This document shows, one piece after another, positions 1 to 6,312 of a stretch of 7,870 nucleotides of DNA (the first letter of the stretch is position 1; the number at the start of each line of letters is the position of its first letter). Location: NCBI GenBank assembly GCA_040756715.1, contig JBFLYE010000206.1, forward strand, positions 1 through 7,870. Direction: 5' to 3'. The translations under genes were made by a program, and so were the position numbers. This stretch comes from JBFLYE01 sp040756715 [NCBI: bacterium] (lineage in GTDB: Bacteria; UBA9089; UBA9088). The notes beneath the pieces were generated by a model. The model was not told where the DNA came from, searched no databases, and saw only the letters and a program-made list of their open reading frames with translations.

Positions 1-1499
1 ATCAATATTTATTGAGCCAGATGAGCCAGGGGCTAGGCAGGGAAGGAGAAAGCTCTTGGTTGTGCCATCAGGCAGAATGTCCTCAATAACCCCATCATTA
101 AGCTCTGTTTGTCCTGTGTTTTGGTATGTGAGGGTATAGGTTATGGTGGATAGGGTATATGCCTCATCTGGTCCATCTTTCTTTAGGCTTATGGTTGGGA
201 TACCAATGAGCTTAAAGGTTGTGGTGACAAAGTTTCCATAAGAATCTGTTGCAGTAATTATCTTTGTACAGGAGGGCTGGGTGTCTACAATAAAGGTGGT
301 GGAAAATGAGCCATATTCATTAGAAGTTGTGGTTGTAATTGTCCAATGTGTGCCGAAGGAGATAGAGATTACACTTTCTGTGGCAAAACCAAAACCTTCA
401 ATAATAACTTGTGTGCCAACATTACCAGAAGATGGGACAACAATAATTTCTCTTTGACCTATCCAGGGTTTATAATCTACCCCGTCAGATACTTTATCTC
501 CTTGTCCAGAAACATTTGTGGTTGGATGATATGGCCCAGATTCATGTCCCCACCAATTGTAAATAGCAGAGATTGTCCCTGAAGAGCCATCGTGATAGAC
601 ACCATAGCCTTTGGTATTATCGCCATTTTTGTTGCTATAGAGGTTGTTGTAATGTATCACTGGATTGGAAGATGAACAAGAATATATTCCACAGCCATTG
701 CCAGGAGAACCCCAAGGACCACGTCCCCATGTTACTCCTCCTCCTTGACCTCCTTGATTATTCAATATTGTGTTTTGTTGGATTGTAATATTTATTGAAT
801 TATAAAGATATATTCCACAACCTATACCACCTGGACAACCAAGTTGACCAGAATATCCACCACTGATTGAATATCCATTCTCACCTATTCCTCCAGCAAT
901 AATGTTACTTCTTATAATAAAATTCTGGCAGTTGATTAAGACAACCCTCCCTAAGTTAGTTGATCCAGAGCCAGCAAGGGTTAAAGTTTGACTTTCAACA
1001 ACAATCCCCAAGGTTCCATAGTAATAATGAATTGATTCACCATTATATGTGTTATTTGGTGAAATAGTATTGTTGTAACTATCTGAACTAATGTGGATAC
1101 CATATCCATTACCAGGGGGCAGCAGGTGGAACAAGCCAACCTCCCGGATCTCCTTCACCACCTTGACTGTTTAATATAGTATTTCCAAATATATTATTAT
1201 TTATTGAATTATTGCAAAGATATATTCCACAGCCTATACCTCCACGACCAGGTGCGACATACCACCAGCCCGCAGCATAATGTCCACCTTTTCCACCTAT
1301 ATTATCTGAAATAGTATTATTTGATACAGTATTTGTGCTTGAATTGTGAAGATAAACCCCAACTCCTGGTTTTTCCCGTTTGAGCATCACCTGGTCCAAT
1401 ATCACCTTTATTATTATGGATATAATTATGAGTGACCACAATTTCTGATGTATTCTCCAGAAATATTGCTTGTTCTGCAAACATAATTTCAGTACGTGT
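1..1499 (-). pseudogene. Broken, 5'-truncated beta-helix surface protein with IPT/TIG-like and DUF11-like domains (continues past left edge)
   Basis: Reading right to left, three minus-strand segments in different frames join into one protein. Segment A (1499 to about 1374; first ATG at 1484) carries TEIMFAEQAIFLENTSE and HNYIHNNKG. Segment B (about 1370 to 1120) carries GVGVYLHNSSTNTVSNNTIS and GGIGCGIYL. Segment C (about 1115 to 1) is open to the window edge. Each switch has the sense of one extra base, in an A5 run (1370-1374) and a C5 run (1115-1119). N/G-rich rungs with NNTI, NTIL and GxGIYL are typical of right-handed beta-helix (NosD-like) proteins. The helix ends in a cap with NWWG (558-547), followed by GP and a VSDGVDYKPW stretch. 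An IPT/TIG-like domain follows (about 460-205; VPSSGNVGTQVIIEGFGF), then the start of a DUF11-like domain (TYTLTYQNTG, IEDILPDGT). No signal peptide is visible, and a TAA at 1502-1500 closes the frame upstream. It was probably an exported adhesin or glycan-binding protein. The frameshifts could be sequencing errors. Confidence 0.72.
741..1243 (-). repeat. Two divergent copies of a beta-helix coil unit inside the broken gene
   Basis: The stretches 1243-1153 and 831-741 encode matching units. Both run GGIGCGIYL, then an N/S/I-rich rung, then NTILN, then a QGG-type glycine turn, followed further on by a GNGxGI motif. The nucleotides are also visibly similar, for example ATTCAATAA and GGAATATATCTTT in both. 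This looks like an old internal duplication with a spacing of about 410 bp. It supports reading segments B and C as one gene despite the frame change between them. Confidence 0.6.
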
Positions 1500-1515
1500 T
1501 TAGCTAAAGCTAAAC
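1498..1515. repeat. Palindrome with 8-bp perfect arms at the truncated end of the beta-helix gene
   Basis: The arms GTTTAGCT (1498-1505) and AGCTAAAC (1508-1515) are separated by two A residues. The palindrome supplies the TAA (1502-1500) that closes the beta-helix reading frame at its 5' side. It may therefore mark a rearrangement junction. This is inference from position only. Confidence 0.6.
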
Positions 1516-1516
1516 A

Positions 1517-1543
1517 ATTGCAAATTGTAGATTGCAAATTGTA
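1517..1543. repeat. Tandem direct repeat ATTGCAAATTGTA x2
   Basis: ATTGCAAATTGTA occurs at 1517-1529 and again at 1531-1543, a 14-bp period with one intervening G. The unit has AATT/CAATTG symmetry. A related CAATTTCAAATTG string sits at 5795-5807 upstream of sepS, which suggests a low-complexity repeat type scattered in this genome. Confidence 0.6.
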
Positions 1544-1587
1544 AAATGAAAGAGAAATGTTAAATTTTGATGGAGATTTTTTAATAA

Positions 1588-1653
1588 CGAATGAAACGAA
1601 TAACAACTAATCACACGAATATTCGCCTAATTCGCTATCATTCGAGCAATTCG
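1588..1653. repeat. CGAAT / ATTCG repeat cluster with inverted symmetry
   Basis: Three CGAAT words on the left (from 1588 to about 1620) are followed by four ATTCG words on the right (to 1653). The two sets meet at the perfect palindrome CGAATATTCG (1616-1625). The spacing between words is 4-13 bp. The arrangement is an irregular inverted cluster and could fold in RNA or cruciform DNA. It is not a CRISPR array, because the units and spacers are far too short. Confidence 0.55.
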
Positions 1654-1820
1654 TTTTTATAAACAAAGCGTTTCTGGCTCTTTAATGAGGAAGCTTAAAC
1701 ACATATTAAGGAGCTAAACACATACAACTTTTAATGTTCCAATGCAGTAGATACATTTTATGAAGATTTAGTGGCCTGACTATATTATGACCATTTATGC
1801 AAAGAACTATAAAGGTCAAG

Positions 1821-1846
1821 GTAACCGTTCAGGTCTGAACACTTAC
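1821..1846. repeat. Imperfect 26-bp palindrome spanning the argH stop codon
   Basis: The inner arms GTTCAG and CTGAAC are perfect around a 2-nt centre, and the outer GTAA/TTAC arms pair across a 2-bp mismatch. The argH TAA (1845-1843) lies inside the outer arm. No run of T follows on the minus strand, so it does not look like a rho-independent terminator. It could stabilise the 3' end of the mRNA or belong to a dispersed repeat. Confidence 0.5.
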
Positions 1847-3189
1847 GAAATAAGAGAGCTAATCCTCTCTTTAAATGCATTTTCTTCATTTTCAACCTCT
1901 TTCTTTGCACCTTTAATCACCTCTCTTGCCTCATCAAGGCAAAGATTGCCACATCCTCCGATAGACTTCCTTTCCTTTATTAAAGAATAGGGGTCAAGGG
2001 GAGGAAGGTTTCCTATATTTTCTCCTATTTTTCTATATGCATCCCTGAATGGGAGGTTTTCTTCTTGAACCATCTTTATTGCATAATCTGTGGCAAATAT
2101 CTCTGGGCTAAATCCCTTTAATAGGGCTGCTTTATTTACCTTAAGGTTTTTTATAATGGTAATTGCCGCATCAATTATGGAAGAGGCCAAATCGCAAGCC
2201 TTGAAAAATGGCCTTTTTGTCTCTTGAAAATCCTGGTTATATCCTGAGGGAAGGCTGTTTATAATGGATAATATCTGGAATAAATATGAGATAAATGTAT
2301 TTGACCTTGCCCTGATCATCTCTAATACAGAGGGGTTTTTCTTCTGTGGCATTAGGGAAGAGCCAAGCAAAAATTTATCTTCCAGGCTAAAATAGCCAAA
2401 TTCAGGAAGCAAAAAGAGCATTAAATCAGTAGAGAATTTAGAAAGGTCAAGGATTGTCCAAAGAAATGAGAATAAAATATAAGATTCTATCTTTCCCCTG
2501 CTATTGTTGACATAAAGAACATTTTTCTGCAATCTTTCAAATCCAAGGATTTCCCTGACAAATTCCCTGTCTATAGGAAGGGATGTTCCATAGCTACTAC
2601 CTGCGCCCAGCACAGATTGATCATTCATCTTATAGCTAGATGAGATAATGGAAATCCCATCCAATATGCTTTCTAAAAATGAACCCAGCCACAGGGAAAC
2701 CGATGATGGCATTGCCTTTTGTAAATGTGTCCTTCCAGGCATTGGGATAAATTCATTTTCCTTTGCAAGATTTAAGAAGGATAAAGCAAGCTCAATATGC
2801 TTTTTCTTTTGAAGGAGCAAGAAATCCTTTGAATAAAGCCTTATAGCCAGAATTACCTGCTCATTCCTTGAGCGTCCTGTATGTATTTTTTTCCCTAAAT
2901 CCCCTAATTTCTCGGTAAGGTAATTCTCTATCTTTGTATGGACATCCTCATCAGGTCTTTCAATGATAAATTTTCCACAATTATCAAGCTCAATGATTTC
3001 AAGAGCGCATTTTTTTATCTTTTCTTCCTCATCTTTTTTAAGGATTCCAATCTTCTGTAAGGATTTTATGTGGCCAATTGAGCCCAAACAATCCCATTTA
3101 ACAAGCCTTTGGTCTAATAAATAATCATCAGAGACAACAAAATCTTCTATTGTCTTATCTATTTCCTGCCCTTTTTCCCAAAGCCTCAT
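1843..3189 (-). CDS. argH: Argininosuccinate lyase
   Basis: Cytoplasmic last enzyme of arginine synthesis, which splits argininosuccinate into arginine and fumarate. The 448-residue product has the family's usual length (about 450-470). Fumarase/aspartase-superfamily landmarks are present in order: [12 protein letters not shown] (80-91), TGRSRNEQV (104-112), [10 protein letters not shown] (152-161) and the signature [11 protein letters not shown] (276-286) in the flexible loop that carries the catalytic serine. The N-terminal LWEKGQ differs from the LWGGRF common in bacterial ArgH, but the following [15 protein letters not shown] matches the family. The ATG at 3189 overlaps the thrC stop as ATGA with no Shine-Dalgarno, so re-initiation from thrC is likely. 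It is the last gene of the sepS-thrC-argH operon. No other arginine gene lies in the window. Confidence 0.96.
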   Translation of the reverse strand: MRLWEKGQEIDKTIEDFVVSDDYLLDQRLVKWDCLGSIGHIKSLQKIGILKKDEEEKIKKCALEIIELDNCGKFIIERPDEDVHTKIENYLTEKLGDLGKKIHTGRSRNEQVILAIRLYSKDFLLLQKKKHIELALSFLNLAKENEFIPMPGRTHLQKAMPSSVSLWLGSFLESILDGISIISSSYKMNDQSVLGAGSSYGTSLPIDREFVREILGFERLQKNVLYVNNSRGKIESYILFSFLWTILDLSKFSTDLMLFLLPEFGYFSLEDKFLLGSSLMPQKKNPSVLEMIRARSNTFISYLFQILSIINSLPSGYNQDFQETKRPFFKACDLASSIIDAAITIIKNLKVNKAALLKGFSPEIFATDYAIKMVQEENLPFRDAYRKIGENIGNLPPLDPYSLIKERKSIGGCGNLCLDEAREVIKGAKKEVENEENAFKERISSLIS

Positions 3190-4334
3190 CGTTTAAAAAT
3201 GTGTTTGGCTATAACATCAAGATTGCAAGGAAGGCTTTGGGATATATTTGCTGTTTTCATCACCAATTCCGGGTCTTTTAATCCATGACCTGTCAATATG
3301 CAACAAGCTATTTTCCCCTTCTTTAAGTAGCCCATTTTTGAAAGCTTAAGCAAGCCTGCAATGGATGCCGCAGATGCTGGCTCTACAAATATGCCCTCTT
3401 TTGCAATAAGCTTATAGGCATCAAGAATTTCATCATCAGATACCTTCTCTATTATCCCTTGTGATTCGCTTATCGCCTCTTTTGCTTGTTTCCAGGAAGC
3501 AGGGTTTCCTATTCTAATTGCTGTGGCAATGGTCTTTGGCTCTTTTATAATTCTATTCTCTACAATAGGTGCTGCACCTTCTGCCTGAAATCCACACATC
3601 ACAGGAAGGCTTTTTATTTTTCCGCAAAATTTATATTCCTTATATCCCTTCCAATAGGCAGTAATATTTCCTGCATTTCCCACCGGGATAATGTTGTAAT
3701 CGGGTGCTTTTCCTAATCTATCGCATATCTCAAAGCTGGCTGTTTTCTGGCCTTCTATCCTATTTGGGTTTATTGAATTAACCAGGCAAATTGGATATTT
3801 TTTGCTTATTTCTTTAACCAACTCTAATGCATCATCAAAGTTTCCTTGAACAGGAATAACATTTGCTCCGTGAATTAAAGCCTGGACAAGCTTTCCAAGG
3901 GCAATCCTTCCCTCTGGAATTATAACCACACATTTTATCCCTCCCTTTGCTGAGTAAGCGGAAGCAGAGGCAGATGTATTTCCGGTTGAGGCACAGATAA
4001 CCGCCTTTGCACCCTCCTCAATTGCCTTTGAGATAGCCACAGTCATCCCCCTATCCTTAAATGAGCCGGTTGGGTTTAGGCCTTCATATTTAAGATAGAC
4101 AGAGAGACCTGTTGTTTTAGATAGCCTTTCTGAGAAGATAAGGGGCGTATTCCCCTCTAAAAGGGTTATGACAGGCGTTTTCTCTGATACAGGCAAAAAA
4201 TCCCTGTATCTTTCAATTACCCCTTTATAGTCTGGAGTCTGGAGTCTTCTGTCTGGAGTCGGAAATTGGAATTTAGTATTTAAGATTTTGTTCTCTGACT
4301 CCTGACTCCTGACCTCTGACTCCTGACTCTTCAT
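3186..4334 (-). CDS. thrC: Threonine synthase with a repeat-derived N-terminal extension
   Basis: PLP fold-type II enzyme that converts O-phosphohomoserine to threonine. The core (from about residue 38) has the compact Thermus-like layout: [33 protein letters not shown] with the PLP-binding Lys93, [13 protein letters not shown] (115-127), GNAGNI (219-224) and EPASAAS (318-324). At 382 residues it is longer than the roughly 350 usual for this type. Residues 2-36 are encoded by a low-complexity inverted repeat block and do not resemble ThrC; the peptide alternates QES/SEV-like units. No in-frame ATG, GTG or TTG occurs between 4334 and the conserved core; the first such codon is the TTG at Leu47 in RDFLPV. 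The ATG at 4334, overlapping the sepS stop as ATGA, is therefore the only plausible canonical start. It also overlaps argH downstream by ATGA. A role on phosphoserine instead of phosphohomoserine cannot be excluded from sequence, but I favour ordinary ThrC. Confidence 0.95.
   Translation of the reverse strand: MKSQESEVRSQESENKILNTKFQFPTPDRRLQTPDYKGVIERYRDFLPVSEKTPVITLLEGNTPLIFSERLSKTTGLSVYLKYEGLNPTGSFKDRGMTVAISKAIEEGAKAVICASTGNTSASASAYSAKGGIKCVVIIPEGRIALGKLVQALIHGANVIPVQGNFDDALELVKEISKKYPICLVNSINPNRIEGQKTASFEICDRLGKAPDYNIIPVGNAGNITAYWKGYKEYKFCGKIKSLPVMCGFQAEGAAPIVENRIIKEPKTIATAIRIGNPASWKQAKEAISESQGIIEKVSDDEILDAYKLIAKEGIFVEPASAASIAGLLKLSKMGYLKKGKIACCILTGHGLKDPELVMKTANISQSLPCNLDVIAKHIFKR
4230..4330. 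repeat. Inverted low-complexity repeat block captured inside the thrC 5' end
   Basis: On the plus strand, 4230-4260 consists of GTCTGGAGTC-type units (three GGAGTC words). The part at 4291-4330 consists of TCTGACTCC/TGACTCC-type units. The two arms are inverse relatives: GTCTGGAGTC differs in one base from the reverse complement of GACTCCTGAC. The centre (4261-4290) is AT-rich. The block has no stop in the thrC frame, so it adds about 35 codons. Its position exactly at a gene junction and its unit structure suggest a short mobile or slippage-prone repeat, not ThrC sequence. Confidence 0.7.
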
Positions 4335-5764
4335 CCTGCTTTAATTCCAAAGAACAAAGGCCCCTTTGTGATTATCCTCTTGTTATTTGAGGTAATGTAA
4401 TCCATAATCTCTTTTGGTATGGAAAGGTTTATATCTGATGGATGCTCGGCAATTTTAAATTTCACATCTAGCTCTGTTTTTCCCTCCCTGAATTCCCTCT
4501 CCATTCTTGCCACAAAGCCATCGGTTATTAGCTTTAAAAAGACAAGGCCTGTGTTTATCCCATTTTTATAAACCTCCTCAACTCCCTTTAAAACACCCTC
4601 CTTTGGAAGTCCAAAGATTTCACCATTATAGACCCAGATTTCATTAAAGCCTGCATATGAAACAAGAGGTTTTTCCGAATCCCAATTATAGGCTGATATT
4701 TCTATATCCCTTCCCAAAAACCTTCCGCTATAACACAAAATTTCAATTGGCCCTAATTTATCCTTTGCTTCCTGTATCTTTTTAAAGATAATGGATGAAA
4801 TTTGTGCTCCATAGCTTGGGCTTTGTTCGCAGCCTAATTTTTCTGCAATTTCTTTGTCGGTAAAGATAGGTTTATAAAATTGAAAGAAAAGGAGCCTTCT
4901 TAAATCCTGTTCATTGTTCAATATCCCAGCCAGCCTCTCAACCCCAAAGCCAAGGTTAAAAATAGGGTATTCTATTCCATAGTTTGCCAGGGATTCCTTT
5001 GAATAAAACCCAAGGTTTGCAACCTCAATTCCTTCAGCAAAAACCTCTGTATCTGTCCTTTCCTCATAATAATTAGATGTTACCGCCTTTGTTTTAAATT
5101 CAATATTTTTAAAACCTATTTCCTCAAGAATTTGTGCACAAAGCCTCTTTCCTTTCTCTAAATCAAAGCCTTTTTCAATAACCACACAGGATGATGATGT
5201 GCTTTCAAACAAATGGCTTTCGTCCTGTCTTTGCTCCCTTCTAAACCTTAAACCTTGTGAGAATAGTTTAATGGGAAGGGGCTTTGTTTTTATAAGATGG
5301 CTTAATGTTGGATACCAGGCTGATGTCATATGAGACCTTAATGTCTTTTTGTAGGAAATAGGGTATAAATTTTTAAGCTCAAAAAATACCTCCTCCACCA
5401 GCCTTATTCCATCTTTTTTTGTTATATCAAGCCTTTTTACCAATTCCTCAATAAAATCATCCCCTTCAATATTTCCCTCTTTGTATTCACGAAGAAATCC
5501 CTTAATCTCATCCCATTTTGAAAAATCGGGGATTATTTGCCTTACCCTGCCTTCTTTTTCCTTTGAAATACCAAGCTCTGGTCTATCTAGTCCTGCAATA
5601 TAAAATACCCTATCGAGGATTAAAGGTGCCTCTTTTCCATATTGAAGAAAGACATCCTTCTCATCAACTATTACCGGATTGATTACCTCATCAAAGGAAA
5701 GATTAAGAAATATCTCCCTTAATTTAGCACATAGGCTATTAACAGGATGCTCTTTTCCTCGCAT
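4331..5764 (-). CDS. sepS: O-phosphoseryl-tRNA(Cys) synthetase (SepRS), bacterial form
   Basis: Class II synthetase that attaches O-phosphoserine to tRNA-Cys; SepCysS then makes Cys-tRNA. Matches to archaeal SepRS recalled from memory run along the whole length: GKEHP (3-7), [12 protein letters not shown] (51-62) followed by GIS, LRSHMT (142-147), LPIKLFS (163-169), motif 2 FRREQ (174-178), SSSC (190-193), TEVFAEG (239-245), motif 3 [10 protein letters not shown] (270-279), SDINL (443-447) and KGPLF (467-471). By my alignment Thr147, Ser190, Ser192 and Asn270 fall where archaeal SepRS binds the phosphoserine. At 477 residues it is shorter than archaeal SepRS (about 530-550), mainly for lack of some 40 N-terminal residues. 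A TAA ten codons upstream leaves ATG 5764 as the only canonical start. There is no Shine-Dalgarno. It overlaps thrC by ATGA. The main alternative, PheRS alpha, a relative, lacks LRSHMT/SDINL together. SepCysS and tRNA-Cys are not in the window. Confidence 0.92.
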   Translation of the reverse strand: MRGKEHPVNSLCAKLREIFLNLSFDEVINPVIVDEKDVFLQYGKEAPLILDRVFYIAGLDRPELGISKEKEGRVRQIIPDFSKWDEIKGFLREYKEGNIEGDDFIEELVKRLDITKKDGIRLVEEVFFELKNLYPISYKKTLRSHMTSAWYPTLSHLIKTKPLPIKLFSQGLRFRREQRQDESHLFESTSSSCVVIEKGFDLEKGKRLCAQILEEIGFKNIEFKTKAVTSNYYEERTDTEVFAEGIEVANLGFYSKESLANYGIEYPIFNLGFGVERLAGILNNEQDLRRLLFFQFYKPIFTDKEIAEKLGCEQSPSYGAQISSIIFKKIQEAKDKLGPIEILCYSGRFLGRDIEISAYNWDSEKPLVSYAGFNEIWVYNGEIFGLPKEGVLKGVEEVYKNGINTGLVFLKLITDGFVARMEREFREGKTELDVKFKIAEHPSDINLSIPKEIMDYITSNNKRIITKGPLFFGIKAG

Positions 5765-5773
5765 TTTAAGGTT

Positions 5774-5803
5774 TTTAAACTTTTTTAAAATTTACAATTT
5801 CAA
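5774..5803 (-). promoter_or_regulatory. Candidate sepS promoter giving a leaderless or near-leaderless mRNA
   Basis: TTGAAA (5803-5798), an 18-bp spacer, then TTTAAA (5779-5774), 9 nt before the sepS ATG. The -35 is 5/6 and the -10 is 4/6 of consensus. A start 7-10 nt past the -10 would put the 5' end at or within 3 nt of the ATG. The region is very AT-rich, so a chance match is possible. Read-through from rplU is an alternative source of sepS mRNA. Confidence 0.4.
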
Positions 5804-5806
5804 ATT

Positions 5807-5822
5807 GGGCCCTCTAGGACTC
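5807..5822 (+). repeat. Partial direct copy of the tRNA 3' end (att-like duplication)
   Basis: On the plus strand, the sequence at 5807-5822 begins GGGCCCTCTAGGACTC. The tRNA 3' end read on the same strand at 5935-5950 is GGGCCCTGCAGGACTC. The two are 14 of 16 identical, in the same orientation and 128 bp apart. The copy spans the acceptor 3' strand and part of the T arm. Duplications of this kind usually flank DNA integrated at a tRNA gene. No integrase is present here, so this may be a remnant. Confidence 0.6.
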
Positions 5823-5934
5823 TCCCCAAGAATTTTCTAAGGGGAAAAACTCGCACTTGCTCGTTTTTCGCCCTAACAAAATTCTTTGGGTCGGCCCTCA
5901 CTTCGTTCGGGCTTCGAGTCCTTTTCCCCTTAAT
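5807..5934. repeat. Nested palindromic spacer between the tRNA and sepS
   Basis: AAGGGGAAAAACTCG (5839-5853) pairs with CGAGT-cc-TTTTCCCCTT (5915-5931): 15 bp with a 2-nt bulge. The stretch 5824-5843 matches the reverse complement of 5871-5890 at 17 of 20 positions, giving a second, interleaved inverted repeat. GGCCCTCACTTCGTTCGGGC-like sequence near 5893-5912 adds a small hairpin. GGGCCC lies at the left edge (5807-5812), and the tRNA's own GGGCCC (5935) borders the right. No reading frame of note is present. Transcribed, it would be a strongly folded RNA just after the tRNA 3' end. It resembles a small non-coding insertion unit. Confidence 0.7.
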
Positions 5935-6007
5935 GGGCCCTGCAGGACTCGAACCTGCGACCCTCTGATTATGAGTCAGATGCTCTAACCAACTGAGCTA
6001 AGGGCCC
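5934..6007 (-). tRNA. tRNA with CAU anticodon, probably tRNA-Ile2 (lysidine type)
   Basis: A complete 74-nt cloverleaf on the minus strand. Acceptor stem GGGCCCT/AGGGCCC, D stem GCTC/GAGC, anticodon stem TCTGA/TCAGA with loop CTCATAA, T arm GCAGG-TTCGAGT-CCTGC and discriminator A (5934); CCA is not encoded. The CAU anticodon could mean elongator Met, initiator Met or Ile2. Initiator is unlikely, because the anticodon stem lacks the three G-C pairs. The CTCATAA loop and the C4/C5 of the acceptor resemble E. coli and Bacillus tRNA-Ile(CAU), whose C34 is changed to lysidine by TilS. Its first 39 nt overlap the rplU reading frame. A partial copy of its 3' end lies at 5807. Confidence 0.9.
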
Positions 6008-6307
6008 TTCTATCTTTTCTATAAGAATTGAGGTGTATTTTTGCCTATGGCCTTGTTTTTTGTGATAACCCTTTCTTGGGATATGCTTCATTATAGTAAT
6101 CTTTTTTGCCTTTTTCTCTCCCAAAACCCTTGCTTTTACTTTAAAAGAAGAAAGATTATCAAGGATAAGATTATTCTCATCCCTTACCATTAGAAGATGG
6201 GAAAATTCAATCTCACTCTCCTTTGGCTTATCCAAAAGGTCAATATCTATAACCTCTCCCTCCTTTGCCACATATTGTTTTTTTCCTATCTCAAAAACCG
6301 CATACAT
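5969..6307 (-). CDS. rplU: 50S ribosomal protein L21, ending inside the tRNA gene
   Basis: Large-subunit protein L21, which binds 23S rRNA. The start MYAVFEIGKKQY, the KAKKITIMKHIPRKGYHKKQ stretch (67-85) and GHRQKYT (86-92) are diagnostic. Residues 1-100 (ending ILIEKIE) already match the normal L21 length of about 103. The last 12 residues, GPLAQLVRASDS, are the translation of the tRNA 5' half, a peptide familiar from frames running across tRNA genes. There is no stop before the tRNA. The TAA (5971-5969) is made of tRNA bases 36-38 of the anticodon loop. The start ATG 6307 has a strong Shine-Dalgarno. The usual partners rpmA (L27) and obg do not follow; the tRNA and sepS do. It may be transcribed with the tRNA. 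Confidence 0.95.
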   Translation of the reverse strand: MYAVFEIGKKQYVAKEGEVIDIDLLDKPKESEIEFSHLLMVRDENNLILDNLSSFKVKARVLGEKKAKKITIMKHIPRKGYHKKQGHRQKYTSILIEKIEGPLAQLVRASDS

Positions 6308-6312
6308 CTTTT

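Larger units (their letters stand above)
1500..1842. other. Gene-free, repeat-rich interval downstream of argH
   Basis: I see no protein with recognisable composition on either strand here. The open frames are short and low-complexity, or are out-of-frame continuations of neighbours. The interval holds a palindrome (1498-1515), a 13-bp direct repeat (1517-1543) and a CGAAT/ATTCG cluster (1588-1653). It also has a pair of near-identical motifs, AGCTTAAACACATA (1692-1705) and AGCTAAACACATA (1712-1724), and a palindrome over the argH stop. The AGCTAAAC core of the pair also occurs in the 1498-1515 palindrome. No intrinsic terminator with a U-tract is evident. Confidence 0.6.

Noticed and set aside
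346-788. Plus-strand open frames at 346-582 and 573-788
   Set aside because: They lie opposite the beta-helix/TIG coding sequence, have cysteine-rich translations with no family resemblance, and are antisense shadows.
1380-1606. N-terminal part of the minus-strand open frame starting at 1606
   Set aside because: Only its last part (below about 1370) is beta-helix. Upstream, the beta-helix signal moves to another frame (TEIMFAEQAIFLENTSE), and the start region is out-of-frame translation of repeats.
1821-1846. Rho-independent terminator after argH
   Set aside because: The hairpin has a 2-nt loop, overlaps the stop codon and is not followed by a U-tract.
1787-1990. Plus-strand open frame over the argH 3' end
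   Set aside because: It is antisense to argH and its composition follows the reverse strand of a well-supported gene.
3486-3716. Plus-strand open frame inside thrC
   Set aside because: It is antisense to conserved ThrC motifs and has no family resemblance.
4331-5764. Reading the synthetase as PheRS alpha or PylRS
   Set aside because: GKEHP, LRSHMT, SSSC and SDINL together and the length pattern match SepRS; no adjacent pheT; no pylT or pyl genes nearby.
5969-6007. GPLAQLVRASDS as a genuine L21 C-terminal domain
   Set aside because: It is the literal translation of a well-folded tRNA 5' half; L21 is already full length before it.
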